From the NCBI GenBank assembly GCA_043744255.1, contig JAYTVA010000067.1, positions 1 to 64,000 on the forward strand: a stretch of DNA of 64,000 nucleotides. The letters run 5' to 3'. Below, piece after piece: positions 1-9,145 of this stretch. The notes beneath the pieces were generated by a model. The model did no database searches. It was not told the origin of the DNA and saw nothing but the letters and a program-made list of their open reading frames with translations. The number at the start of each line of letters is the position of its first letter. Position 1 is the first letter of the stretch. The translations under genes were made by a program, and so were the position numbers. The DNA comes from UKL13-2 sp043744255 (GTDB taxonomy: Bacteria; Pseudomonadota; Gammaproteobacteria; Burkholderiales; Usitatibacteraceae).

Positions 1-27
1 CCACGATGGATTACCGCGAAAATTGCC

Positions 28-51
28 GTGGGCACGCTGCGCTTTGCCCAC
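28..51. repeat. Short hairpin-forming intergenic element
   Basis: A perfect 7-bp inverted repeat, GTGGGCA (28-34) and TGCCCAC (45-51), encloses a 10-nt loop and is followed by CCTACG. Short GTGGGCA/TGCCCAC palindromes are common dispersed intergenic elements in proteobacteria. It lies just past the stop of the gene at 72-614, so it could also mark the 3' end of that transcript. No T-tract follows. No second copy was found in the window. Confidence 0.4.
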
Positions 52-71
52 CCTACGACGCGACGATCATG

Positions 72-614
72 CTACGAATTTCCCAATGGCTCACGCTGCG
101 ATTGCATCACACGCCGATCAAACATGCGGCGTTGCTCGGTGTTGAATGTGTTGTACAGCGTTTCCATCTTGTCTTGCACGGCTTGTACTGCATCCGCGCG
201 CGCCTTCTCGGTTTCGGCGAGGGTCATGATGATCGACGACGCGCTAACCGTGCTGCCGTCATCGAGCTTGAATGCAGACAAGCGGCGCGTGCGATTGCGT
301 GCGGCGTCGGCGGCTTCGCGTACAGTCCGCTGAAACGTATCGAACAACACCGACTGTGCATGATCGAGTTTCAGGTCAAGACGCAGCGACGGCATTTCGC
401 GCTCGATGGCGGCCATCGGGTCAGTCACCGGTGGCGTCAAACGCGCATCGTTTTTTTCACTGCGGGGTTGATTTTGAGGTTGCCCGCCATCACCTCGACC
501 ACGCCCGCGCCCACCGACGCCGCCGGTTTGGGCACAAGCATCCGGCATCCAGATTGGAACGCAGAGTAAAACGGTCGCGGCGGCAATGGTGACGGGCTTG
601 AGGGTGAAATTCAC
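72..614 (-). CDS. Small exported helical protein (possibly Spy/LTXXQ-like)
   Basis: A 180-residue protein. Residues 1 to about 29 look like a Sec signal peptide: a lysine near the start, a hydrophobic stretch, then DACAQ. A Gly/Arg-rich segment (about 31-45) follows, then a charged, probably helical domain. The C-terminal FNTEQRRMFDRR resembles the LTxxQ-type motif of Spy/CpxP periplasmic proteins, which are chaperones or metal- and stress-responsive factors. That assignment rests on a weak motif; an unrelated periplasmic helical protein is the alternative. It lies 24 nt downstream of the secreted endopeptidase gene on the same strand, so cotranscription is likely. Confidence 0.6.
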   Translation of the reverse strand: MNFTLKPVTIAAATVLLCVPIWMPDACAQTGGVGGRGRGRGDGGQPQNQPRSEKNDARLTPPVTDPMAAIEREMPSLRLDLKLDHAQSVLFDTFQRTVREAADAARNRTRRLSAFKLDDGSTVSASSIIMTLAETEKARADAVQAVQDKMETLYNTFNTEQRRMFDRRVMQSQREPLGNS

Positions 615-638
615 GAGACTCCTTGATGTGGTGGACGA

Positions 639-2879
639 CTAAAATGGCAACCGCGACAGCGTCCGAATCTGCTGGTAGTTGTTGATCAAAAATCGCAGCG
701 AAAGATTCGGCGAGGCCAACGTCATGGTCGCGTCACCCACCGCAAACGTGCTGATGTCGGAGGAGCGCCAAGTCTGCGTGAGGTAGTGACTGCCGCCGTT
801 TGAGCGCGTGCGGAACAAGGTGCCGACGGTGCTGTTGTTGGTGATGTTGCTTTGCAGCACGGCGAACATCGGATTGCCGAGTTCGTCGTAGTGATAGATC
901 ACACCGAACACGCCCGCGCCGTGTTGCGCCAGCGAGTAGCCCCAGCCGTCGGCACCTTGCTGGTAGTAAATGTCGGAGGCATCATTCGGAAAATTCGCCA
1001 CACCCGTGCCGAACGGAAAGCGCGTGATCGCTTTGGTGATGGTGGTGACGCCGATGGTGTAGGTGAAGTTCGCGGTGCTGCTGCTGGTGAATTGCAGGGT
1101 GCCAGTGCCTATCGGCGTGACCGAGCGGGTGCCGGTGAAGACTGGCTGTGTGAACGGCGCGCCGGTGGTGCGATACAAACGACCGCGGCAGGTGGTGCCA
1201 TCGAAGGCCTGAATGTCGCATCCAGAGAGAACAATGAACAACTGATTGCCGAATTCGTCGTAGGTGTACCAAGTGCCGAAGATATTGTTGGTGGTGCCGT
1301 TGTTGTGATGCGTGACTTGAAAACCCCAGCCAGATTCGTTGGCGTTCCACCAGATGTCGGTGTAGTTGGTGGCGGTGCCGCCGGTGGATTGCAGGAACTG
1401 TTTGATGTTCGGTAATACCTGATCGAAGCGGGAGTACATGTCCCAGTTGCCTGAATCGACCGAACCACCAGCGTTTTCGCAGCTTGCGGCACCGCCGAGC
1501 AATCCGCCGCGCAGGTAGTAGTCGCCTAGCGCGTTGATGGTGAAGATGCCGGCACCGGAGCTGCCGCCCAGCGCGGTGCCAGAGGTGTAGGTCGGGCTGA
1601 TAAAGGACCCATTCAGTCCAAAGCCTGCGCCATTGCGAAATCGCTCCACAAAGCCGTTGGTGACCCGCTTCGGGTTGCCGCCGGGGTGATGGATGACGGT
1701 GATGCTGTCGTTGATGTTGATGGTGTTGGGGTCCCAGCCGGCGAGGAACGCGCCGACGGGTGCTGAGTTGTTGAGGCGAAAGAATGCCGCGTCGCTATCG
1801 GTGTTGGCATATAAAAGTGCCGCGCCACCGGTCACGCGCGTCGCGGATGAACGCAAGACGTCTTGCGATGCGCAGGTGGGATTTTCGAAGAACCAATGGG
1901 TGTTGAGTGTATTTGCAGTAGCTTGATCGCTGATGCAGTGATTCGCCGTGTAGAAATAGGGAACCTGCGTGGACGTATCGGCGTCGTTGAGCAACGTGCC
2001 GGTACAAATACATGTTGCGACCGCACCTGTGTCGCAGGTGGATTGAAAGGTCATGTGTGCGACCGAACTCTTTGCATTCACAAACCCCGGCGTCTGCGCA
2101 ACGCAAGCCACATCGATATTGCAATCGTTAGACGCCTTCAACCCCGCAAATTTGGTTGAAGGCGCGGAAAAAATATGGGAGACGGCCTCCACGCTGAATG
2201 TGACGGCGTTGGCATCCACCCCGGCGGGAACGACAATTTCCACGAGTTGCGATTCGCCCTCGGTGACGGGCGACCAGTAGAGCCCGTTTGCGTCTTTTAG
2301 TGTGTTGAGTTCACGGGCGTTGGCAAGCGCGACGCCGGTGGCTGCCTCGGATGAGCCGAGGAATCGCATTTCTACGCCCTCGGGCAAGTTGTTGAATCTT
2401 AAGCCTAGGCGGATTGCTTTCGCCTCGGTGGATTTCACGTTGAGGTAACCGAGTTTGATTCCGCCACGCTGGTCGAGAGCCACAACTGGCGCGGCGTTCC
2501 ATTGAATTTTCGGTGTTGCGGCGCTTGGCGCCTCGTCTTTCATCAGCCGCGTGATGCCAATCTGCATGGACTTCATTTGGCCGGCTTTTGCGCTGTTTGA
2601 TTTGCGCACGCCATCAATGGCCGCTGCGGGCATGGCGGCGAGTGCGATGTTGGCAGCGCTGGCATGCAAGTCGCTGCTGCCGCGCATGGTTTCCAATGCG
2701 GCCGCTTTGGTCGCCGCCGTCGGCTTGACGGCCTCACCTGCGACGCGCGGAAGCTCGGCTGCGTGTGCAATCCCAGCCATGTTTGCAAGCCCGGCTACAA
2801 GCGCAACCGCGCCAGCAAAGCGAAAGAGGGAAGCAACAGTTCGTGAGGCAACGACGCGTTTCAGTGATTTGGTTTGCAT
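639..2879 (-). CDS. Secreted trypsin-like serine endopeptidase with C-terminal repeats
   Basis: A 746-residue preproprotein. Residues 1-41 form a long signal peptide ending in AHA. A pro/beta-sandwich region (about 45-250) follows, then a chymotrypsin-fold domain with the catalytic triad visible as TANHC (His314), NTDSD (Asp363 probable) and GGSSGAG (Ser441). The many cysteines and the layout resemble lysyl-endopeptidase/Achromobacter protease I relatives. After about residue 505 come two copies of a roughly 120-residue module: DIWWNANESGWGF then GTWYTYDEFGNQLF, and DIYYQQGADGWGY then VIYHYDELGNPMF. These are probably beta-rich secretion or binding domains. Substrate specificity is not readable. 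Family assignment is firm; lysine specificity is only a possibility. Confidence 0.85.
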   Translation of the reverse strand: MQTKSLKRVVASRTVASLFRFAGAVALVAGLANMAGIAHAAELPRVAGEAVKPTAATKAAALETMRGSSDLHASAANIALAAMPAAAIDGVRKSNSAKAGQMKSMQIGITRLMKDEAPSAATPKIQWNAAPVVALDQRGGIKLGYLNVKSTEAKAIRLGLRFNNLPEGVEMRFLGSSEAATGVALANARELNTLKDANGLYWSPVTEGESQLVEIVVPAGVDANAVTFSVEAVSHIFSAPSTKFAGLKASNDCNIDVACVAQTPGFVNAKSSVAHMTFQSTCDTGAVATCICTGTLLNDADTSTQVPYFYTANHCISDQATANTLNTHWFFENPTCASQDVLRSSATRVTGGAALLYANTDSDAAFFRLNNSAPVGAFLAGWDPNTININDSITVIHHPGGNPKRVTNGFVERFRNGAGFGLNGSFISPTYTSGTALGGSSGAGIFTINALGDYYLRGGLLGGAASCENAGGSVDSGNWDMYSRFDQVLPNIKQFLQSTGGTATNYTDIWWNANESGWGFQVTHHNNGTTNNIFGTWYTYDEFGNQLFIVLSGCDIQAFDGTTCRGRLYRTTGAPFTQPVFTGTRSVTPIGTGTLQFTSSSTANFTYTIGVTTITKAITRFPFGTGVANFPNDASDIYYQQGADGWGYSLAQHGAGVFGVIYHYDELGNPMFAVLQSNITNNSTVGTLFRTRSNGGSHYLTQTWRSSDISTFAVGDATMTLASPNLSLRFLINNYQQIRTLSRLPF

Positions 2880-3132
2880 GATCCTGCTCCATTTCGATTC
2901 AGTTCAAAAAAGCGCCACAGCGTTTTTTGTTTTCCGGTGACTCACCGACTAACGATTCAAGGATAGATTCGCGGACAGCGAAAACGTTCTGTCGCTGATT
3001 CTAAAGCGGAACGCCGCTTGGCTCGGGGCACGCCGGTAAAAAGCGGGCGTTCGCCTGTAAACGTCTGTAAAATCATACGCTTTGCGTTGCCTTGAGTACG
3101 TCAATGGACGCAACCATTTTTTCGCAGGTCGC

Positions 3133-4419
3133 ATGAGTAAAACCCCACAAGTCCAAGCCGTGCGCGGCATGAACGATTTACTGCCGCAGGCCGCACCGTT
3201 GTTGCAGTTTCTCGAAGACACAACCCGCGAGGTATTCGAGCAATACGGCTATCGCTTGATGCGCACGCCCGTTGTCGAGCCGACGCCGCTGTTTGTGCGC
3301 TCGATTGGCGAGGTCACCGACATCGTTGAAAAGGAAATGTATTCCTTTGAAGATAGCATGAACGGCGAGAAATTGACCCTGCGGCCAGAGGCGACGGCTG
3401 GGCTGGTGCGCGCGGCGATTGAGCACAATATTTTGTACGAAGGGCCGAAGCGCGTGTGGACCTGGGGGCCGATGTTTCGCCATGAGCGCCCGCAGAAGGG
3501 TCGCTATCGTCAGTTTCACCAGTTCGACGTTGAGGCGTTCGGGTTCGCCGGGCCTGATGTGGATGCCGAGCAAATCGTCATGCTGGCGCGCCTTTGGAAA
3601 CGCCTCGGTTTCAAGGATGTGGTGTTGCACATCAATTCCATCGGCGATGTTGATGCCCGCAAGATGCATCGCGCGGCGCTGGTGACGTATTTTGAAGCGC
3701 ATGCCGATCAACTCGATGAAGACGGCAAGCGACGGCTTTACACTAATCCGCTACGCACGCTCGATAGTAAAAATCCGAACATGCAAACGCTGGTCAATGC
3801 TGCGCCGAAATTGCGCGATTTTCTCGACGACGGCGCGCGCATGCACTTCGAGGGCGTGAAAAAACTGCTCGATCAATCTGGCGTGCAATACCTCGAAAAC
3901 CCACGGCTGGTGCGGGGTTTCGATTATTACAACCGTACTGTTTTCGAGTTCATCGCCAAGGGTACTGATTGGGAATTAACTATCGGCGGCGGCGGTCGTT
4001 ACGATGGCTTGTTTGAGCAACTGGGCGGCAAGCCGACACCGTCGTGCGGTTTTGGCATTGGTGTTGAGCGCGTGATGATGTTGCTGGCCGAAAACCCACC
4101 GGCGACCATTGATCCGCTCGCAGCCTACGTGGTGTATACGCCAGACGCGCAAATGGCCGCGTGGGGCGCAGCCGACTCGTTGCGCGATCATGGCTTGAGC
4201 GTGGCGCTGCATGCCTCGCCCGATGGTGGTGTTGCCAGTTTTAAGTCGCAAATGAAGAAAGCGGATGGCAGCGGCGCGCGCTTTGCTATCATTGTGGGTT
4301 CGGACGAAATGGCGCAAGCGAAAGTCAGCGTAAAAGACATGCGCGTGGGCGGTGAGCAGGCGTTGCTCAGCATTGACGAGGCAGCGGCGCACATCAAGCG
4401 CGTCGTCGCACCACAGTAG
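3133..4419 (+). CDS. hisS: Histidyl-tRNA synthetase
   Basis: Class II aminoacyl-tRNA synthetase that charges tRNA-His in the cytoplasm. The 428-residue length is typical. It opens with VRGMNDLLP, the family's N-terminal signature. Motif 2 is visible as FRHERPQKGRYRQFHQF, the histidine-binding loop as LVRGFDYYN, and motif 3 as GFGIGVERV. The C-terminal anticodon-binding domain starts at about residue 330. I chose the ATG at 3133 because the family motif begins right after it and AGGT lies just upstream; an in-frame start at 3082 would add 17 unconserved residues. First gene of the conserved hisS-yfgM-bamB block. Confidence 0.97.
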   Translation: MSKTPQVQAVRGMNDLLPQAAPLLQFLEDTTREVFEQYGYRLMRTPVVEPTPLFVRSIGEVTDIVEKEMYSFEDSMNGEKLTLRPEATAGLVRAAIEHNILYEGPKRVWTWGPMFRHERPQKGRYRQFHQFDVEAFGFAGPDVDAEQIVMLARLWKRLGFKDVVLHINSIGDVDARKMHRAALVTYFEAHADQLDEDGKRRLYTNPLRTLDSKNPNMQTLVNAAPKLRDFLDDGARMHFEGVKKLLDQSGVQYLENPRLVRGFDYYNRTVFEFIAKGTDWELTIGGGGRYDGLFEQLGGKPTPSCGFGIGVERVMMLLAENPPATIDPLAAYVVYTPDAQMAAWGAADSLRDHGLSVALHASPDGGVASFKSQMKKADGSGARFAIIVGSDEMAQAKVSVKDMRVGGEQALLSIDEAAAHIKRVVAPQ

Positions 4420-4474
4420 AAATTTTTCGCAATCATTCACTCAGTTTTCATCAAGTTTATATAAGGTTTTTTTC

Positions 4475-5197
4475 ATGTCCGCATATGATTTAGAAGAACA
4501 GGAACGTATCTCCGCACTGAAAGACTGGTGGGACAAATGGAGCACGCTGGTTTACGTCGCACTGACCGCGTTCTTCGTCGGCGTCATTGGCATGCAGGCG
4601 TATGGCTGGTATCAGCGCGAGCAATCGATTAAGGCAGATGTGCTGTTCAAGAGCGTGAAAAAAACAGCGGAAGAAGTTGGTGCCAGCAAGGAGTCGAAAA
4701 AATTATCCGATGCTGCCAACACCATGGGCGATACCTTCCCGCGCAGCTTTCAATCCAGCGAAGCGCAATTGATGGCGGCGAAAGCGGCGTTCGAGGCGAA
4801 AGATTTGACCAGCGCCAAAGCGCATTTGCAATGGGTGATCGACAAGGGTCGTGACGCACATCAAAACATCGCGCGCATTCGTTTGGCGACGGTGCAGCTC
4901 GAAGACAAGAAATATGACGATGCACTGAAGACACTCGATAGTGTGAAAGAAGATTCGTTCGCCAGTATTGCCGCCGATCTGCGCGGCGATATTTTTGCCG
5001 TGCAGGGCAAGCGTGACGAGGCGCGTGCCGCGTTTCAAATTGCCGTTGAGAAGGCCGGTGATCGCAGCAGCCTGAAAGCAATTTCGCAAGCGAAACTTGA
5101 TGCATTTGGCGGTGCTGTCATCACCCCTGAGGCGAAAGCTGCCGCAGACAAAAAGGCGGAAGAGAAAAAAGCTGACGACAAAGGAGCCAAAAAGTGA
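4475..5197 (+). CDS. yfgM: YfgM-like tetratricopeptide membrane protein
   Basis: 240 residues. The N-terminus (SAYDLEEQERISALKDWW) is the hallmark of the YfgM/DUF2133 family, followed by one transmembrane helix at about residues 25-46 and a periplasmic TPR-like domain. A Lys/Ala/Glu-rich tail ends the protein. In E. coli YfgM associates with the SecYEG translocon and periplasmic chaperones and is found with PpiD; the same role here is inferred from family and synteny. The start at 4475 is preceded by ATAAGG. Its stop overlaps the next gene's start by 4 nt (GTGA), consistent with translational coupling to bamB. Confidence 0.93.
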   Translation: MSAYDLEEQERISALKDWWDKWSTLVYVALTAFFVGVIGMQAYGWYQREQSIKADVLFKSVKKTAEEVGASKESKKLSDAANTMGDTFPRSFQSSEAQLMAAKAAFEAKDLTSAKAHLQWVIDKGRDAHQNIARIRLATVQLEDKKYDDALKTLDSVKEDSFASIAADLRGDIFAVQGKRDEARAAFQIAVEKAGDRSSLKAISQAKLDAFGGAVITPEAKAAADKKAEEKKADDKGAKK

Positions 5198-6372
5198 GCC
5201 CAGGAGTCAGCACGGTGAACAGCGCACCTAGATTTCGCATGCTCGCTGCGGTGGCCGCGATGTTGGCGCTCTCTGGCTGCAGCTCGTTCAACAATACTTG
5301 GCTGAGCTGGCTCGGCACCAGTAGCAAAAAAATAATGCCACTCGCTGACTTGAAGACCAACGACGCGAGTGTGGCGTGGGCAACTAGCCTTGGTAAATCC
5401 GGCGGGTACATGTTTGTGCCCGCGATCTCGGACAAGCTGATCTATGTGGCGTCCAACGACGGCACCATCTCCACGCTCGCCGATGAAGGTGGGCGTTTGG
5501 TCACGCGCATGGATGCCAAATCCAAACTCACTGGCGGTACCGGCGCGGCGGAAAATATCGTCGCGGTCGCCAACGTCAAAGGCGAGGTGATGGCGTTCGA
5601 TCCCGCCGGACGCGCGCTGTGGAAAGTCGCAATTGCCGGCGAAGTATTGGCACCACCAACGATCACCACCAGCAATGTGATCGTGCGCACCGCCGATGGT
5701 CGCATTCTCGCGCTCGCACGGGCCGATGGTCAGCGCAAATGGGTGTATCAGCGGACGCTACCGCCACTCACGCTGCGTACCAACGCCGGTGTGCTGGTTA
5801 ACCGTGGCACGATCTACGCCGGTTTCCCCGGCGGCAAAGTGATCGCGATTGAGGCCGAGAGCGGCAAGCCGACGTGGGAAGCCACGATCTCGGTGGCGCG
5901 CGGTGCGACCGAATTGGAGCGCATTGCTGATGTCTCCGGGCTACCCGTGCTTGATGATTCGCGCATTTGCGCCTCGGTCTACCAAGGGCGTACCGGCTGT
6001 GTGGAAACACTCAATGGCAACCTGCTGTGGTCGCGCGAAATTTCCAGCGCAGAAGGGGTCGCGGTCGACGGCAAAAATATTTATGTCACCGACACTCTCG
6101 GCAACGTGCACGCGCTGGAAAAAGGCACTGGCACGTCCGTCTGGAAGCAGGAAAAGCTGGTGAATCGCGACCCCGGTACGCCGCTCGTGTTCAACGGTAA
6201 AGTCGTGGTTGGCGACAGCAAAGGCGTGATCCACGTACTCTCGCCGGAAAACGGCGACCTAGTTGGCCGCGTGAATACGGATGGCAGTCACGTACTATCG
6301 CTAGTCACCGACAGCAAGCGCGTGATCGCGCAAACCGAAAAAGGCGGCGTTTTTGCGATTGCCGTGAAGTAG
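5194..6372 (+). CDS. bamB: Outer membrane assembly lipoprotein BamB
   Basis: 392-residue lipoprotein of the BAM outer-membrane protein insertion machine. It has a signal peptide with lipobox LALSGC (Cys at about residue 29). An eight-bladed PQQ-type beta-propeller follows, with recurring blade motifs such as GRALWKVAIAG, GQRKWVYQ, GKPTWEATI and GTSVWKQEK. It starts with GTG at 5194, overlapping the yfgM stop; AAGGAG lies a few bases upstream. The gene usually found next in this block, the GTPase gene der, is absent; the next genes run on the opposite strand. Confidence 0.95.
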   Translation: MSPGVSTVNSAPRFRMLAAVAAMLALSGCSSFNNTWLSWLGTSSKKIMPLADLKTNDASVAWATSLGKSGGYMFVPAISDKLIYVASNDGTISTLADEGGRLVTRMDAKSKLTGGTGAAENIVAVANVKGEVMAFDPAGRALWKVAIAGEVLAPPTITTSNVIVRTADGRILALARADGQRKWVYQRTLPPLTLRTNAGVLVNRGTIYAGFPGGKVIAIEAESGKPTWEATISVARGATELERIADVSGLPVLDDSRICASVYQGRTGCVETLNGNLLWSREISSAEGVAVDGKNIYVTDTLGNVHALEKGTGTSVWKQEKLVNRDPGTPLVFNGKVVVGDSKGVIHVLSPENGDLVGRVNTDGSHVLSLVTDSKRVIAQTEKGGVFAIAVK

Positions 6373-6533
6373 TCGGTGGCGTTGAGGTTCTCGGCCTAGT
6401 TGTTGCACACCTGACTTTGCCGCGCAATCTCTGGTGACTTTTAGGTTGGAGGCGCGGCACCTACAGCGCGCTGCCCCGCTGGCACCAAATCGCGTTCCCA
6501 ACTTGCTTTAGTGCGAATCTCCCACTGCGGTTT

Positions 6534-7235
6534 TCAACACGCTGCCAGCCACGCGCGCAGTAGCGCCGTGGTGGCGTCGGGTTGCTCTAGTGAAACGAGA
6601 TGACCTGCGTCGTCAATCAGTCTGAATGTGGATTGCGGTATCGCGGCGGCAAGCCGCTGATGTAATTCCGGCGGACATATTTGATCGTCGGCACCGCAGG
6701 CGACGAGCGTTGGTATCGTAATATTTTTTAGCATTGCCCAGCTGTCTTGGCGGGTGGCAAGCGCAGTCAACTGCGCGGCAAATGCGCCGATGCCTTGGTC
6801 TAGCGCCATTTCAATTACGCCGCGTCGCAGCGCGGGTTTACTATCGTTTGCAGGCGAAAAGTAAGCCGGTTTTAATTGTGTTTTGATCACACTGCGAAAT
6901 TGGCCGTGGGTCGCTGCCAACAGCTGCGCATCGCGAGCGGTGCGGCGCGCCGGCGTGTCGGCACCGGGATCGGTATCGAACAGTGCCATAGCGGTCACAC
7001 GTTGCGGTGCTTGCCGCCAAATGTCGAGCGCCACCATACCGCCCATCGAAAGACCAATCGGAATAATGGTACCGCTGGTTTGCGAAAGCGCGGCGGCTGC
7101 CATGGCACCTATGCTTTCAGCGTAACGATAGTCGGCAACGACCGTGGACCAATCGCGCGAAAGCGAGGTGGTTTGAGGCTGCCAAAGACGCCGATCACAC
7201 AGCGTGCCGGGCAAAAACAGCAGCGTTGCGCGCAC
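6534..7235 (-). CDS. Alpha/beta hydrolase
   Basis: 233 residues from the GTG at 7235, one base past the stop of the bicupin gene. Typical alpha/beta-hydrolase landmarks: LFLPGTLCDRRLW (oxyanion-hole region), nucleophile elbow GLSMGG, acid in VACGADDQICPP, and catalytic His in DDAGHLVSLEQP. The size suits a carboxylesterase, lactonase or ring-fission (MhpC/PcaD-like) hydrolase. Last gene of the hisD-like/SDR/bicupin/hydrolase operon, so it probably acts late in that pathway by hydrolysing an ester, lactone or ring-cleavage product. A longer reading frame upstream exists, but it overlaps the bicupin coding sequence and adds no conserved residues. Confidence 0.85.
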   Translation of the reverse strand: MRATLLFLPGTLCDRRLWQPQTTSLSRDWSTVVADYRYAESIGAMAAAALSQTSGTIIPIGLSMGGMVALDIWRQAPQRVTAMALFDTDPGADTPARRTARDAQLLAATHGQFRSVIKTQLKPAYFSPANDSKPALRRGVIEMALDQGIGAFAAQLTALATRQDSWAMLKNITIPTLVACGADDQICPPELHQRLAAAIPQSTFRLIDDAGHLVSLEQPDATTALLRAWLAAC

Positions 7236-7236
7236 G

Positions 7237-8277
7237 CTAACTGACCAAAACGTCCGGTAATTTTTGGATCGCACCAGGGTCGTTACCGCCGCGCACCACA
7301 AAAATTTCGGCAGCAGTCATGGCTTGAATCTGGCGAACCATATTGCGTGGAATCGTGAGGGTATCGCCTTCAGCCAGCGCCACGTGCTCCCCACGGTTAT
7401 TGCGCCACTCCACGCGTCCCCGATGAACCATTAACACCTCAACGCAATGGCGCGAATGCATCAGCGTTTTGCACCCCGCTTCCATCGACAAATGTCGTAA
7501 CGTGAAGCCGTGCGGATTCGCAATGGGCGCTGAGGTAAAACCGTCAGCGGTCACGCCGTGTCCAATCACCGGTGCTTCGCGCACACCTGTGCCGGTGAGC
7601 CCAGGCGCCGCGTCAATGGTAGCTGTTGCCAATGCGGCGAGTGCAGAATGCGACACCACACACGCCTGCATGTCGGCAACGCTTGGCTCGCGGATATAAG
7701 CGATTTCTGCTCTGGTCGATGGCGTGACCACGACAGCGTCCACTGGCACAGTTTCGCCTTCGATGGTGTCGATCAAGCTGCCGTCTTCGAGCAGGATCAA
7801 GCCGTAGCCGCGTGCGGTTTCAATCACGTGCGGTGCCCAGTGCACGCGACCTGGATTGTCGCCGCCGAGTACAGCAAACATAAAGCCAATATCCGTACCG
7901 ACATTTTCAAAGCCACGAAAAATATGGATCGGAATCGAAATCGTATCGCCCGGCTTCAATATCACTTCACCTACATCACCATGTTCGCCCCAGAAAAAGC
8001 GCCAGGTGCCATGTTGGATGATGAACACCTCTTCTGAATCATGGCTGTGTAGCGAATTGGTGCAGCGCGGCGGCTGGCGCGCGCCACCGATATTGAAGCC
8101 GTGCGGCTCGCGAATATGGACGTATTGGTGCGGGTTTTCCGCCACGCCGGGGCCGATGATCGTGAAGTTTTCTTTTTTGTCGCTGCCCGGGCTACGGGCG
8201 TCAATGAAGGCATTCGTGCAGGGCCTCAGTTCGCTGTAACGAACGAGGCGGGCGCTTAATTCTGTCGAGAGTGCCAC
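7237..8277 (-). CDS. Bicupin protein, possible dioxygenase or isomerase
   Basis: 346 residues with two cupin domains (about 30-165 and 225-340). The first has a complete metal-binding set: LHSHDSEEVF (two His and a Glu) and the later His in IPIHIFRGF. The second keeps HSRHCVEV and the Gly-rich turn, but its second motif reads IPRNMVRQI with no His, so only the N-terminal cupin is likely to bind metal. The architecture resembles gentisate-type dioxygenases and sugar or keto-acid isomerases, but nothing fixes the substrate. It starts with GTG at 8277, with AAGGA about 6 nt upstream. The stop abuts the hydrolase start. Confidence 0.82.
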   Translation of the reverse strand: MALSTELSARLVRYSELRPCTNAFIDARSPGSDKKENFTIIGPGVAENPHQYVHIREPHGFNIGGARQPPRCTNSLHSHDSEEVFIIQHGTWRFFWGEHGDVGEVILKPGDTISIPIHIFRGFENVGTDIGFMFAVLGGDNPGRVHWAPHVIETARGYGLILLEDGSLIDTIEGETVPVDAVVVTPSTRAEIAYIREPSVADMQACVVSHSALAALATATIDAAPGLTGTGVREAPVIGHGVTADGFTSAPIANPHGFTLRHLSMEAGCKTLMHSRHCVEVLMVHRGRVEWRNNRGEHVALAEGDTLTIPRNMVRQIQAMTAAEIFVVRGGNDPGAIQKLPDVLVS

Positions 8278-8362
8278 GGTCGATCCTTAGATTAAAATTT
8301 TTCTGGCGCATGTATCGGCGTGCGTACCGGGGTATGCTCCGGCGCGCACTTGTGTCGACCGC

Positions 8363-9139
8363 TCACGCAAGAGGCCGCCCGCCATCAACGGCAAAAATAC
8401 TGCCGGTGGAAAACGTAAAGTGTGTTGCGCAGGCCAGCACAGCATCGGCCACGTGCTCGGGGCTGGCAAGGCTTGCCAACGGGGTGCGCGCGATTTGCTC
8501 GCTGCGCCAAGTCTGATCCAAACTTTTAACAAATTCGGTATCTACCAAACCGGGTGAAACCGACACGACGCGAATCGCGGGCGCCAACGCGCGCGCAAGT
8601 GACTTGGTCATGTTATCGAGTGCTGCTTTTGAGGCGCAATACATCACGTTACTACCCATGCCGCTGACGGCGGCGATGGATGAGATGTTGACGATTAAAC
8701 CGGTGTCGTTGCGATCCCGATTTGCCGCCAACAATGGCTTTAGCGCCCGTGCCGCCGCCAGCGGGCCGCGTACGTTGGTGGCCAAAATATCGTCGATGAG
8801 TGCGTCGTCCAGCGCGTCTAAATCATGATGCGCAACAAAACGCGTCACGCCAGCACAATTCACCAAAATATCGAGCCGCCCGAAACGGCGCGTTATTTCT
8901 TCGGCCAGTTTGGCGAGTCCCGCGCTATCGGTTACTGGCGCGGGCAGGGCAATATGCGGATGACTGGTGGCGGCTAAGTTGGCGGCGAGGGCATGCGCCG
9001 CATCGGCTGAACGGTGATACCCCACTACAATCGTTACACCTGCATTGGCCAGCGCACGGCAAATGGCACTGCCCAAACCACCCGCACCGCCGGTGACAAT
9101 CGCAACACGCCCAGCCAGTGATTGACTCGCGGAATTCAA
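8363..9139 (-). CDS. Short-chain dehydrogenase/reductase
   Basis: 258-residue classical SDR. The NAD(P)-binding motif is TGGAGGLG (about 17-24), followed by NCAG, and the active site is Ser in NISSIAAVSG with YCASK as the Tyr/Lys pair. The C-terminal VDGGRPLA end is typical of FabG-like members. The start appears to be TTG at 9139, 6 nt beyond the stop of the HisD-like gene; no early ATG is in frame. Tight spacing with the HisD-like dehydrogenase suggests two consecutive alcohol/ketone oxidation or reduction steps on the same substrate. Cofactor preference is not certain. Confidence 0.9.
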   Translation of the reverse strand: MNSASQSLAGRVAIVTGGAGGLGSAICRALANAGVTIVVGYHRSADAAHALAANLAATSHPHIALPAPVTDSAGLAKLAEEITRRFGRLDILVNCAGVTRFVAHHDLDALDDALIDDILATNVRGPLAAARALKPLLAANRDRNDTGLIVNISSIAAVSGMGSNVMYCASKAALDNMTKSLARALAPAIRVVSVSPGLVDTEFVKSLDQTWRSEQIARTPLASLASPEHVADAVLACATHFTFSTGSIFAVDGGRPLA

Positions 9140-9145
9140 CGCGGG

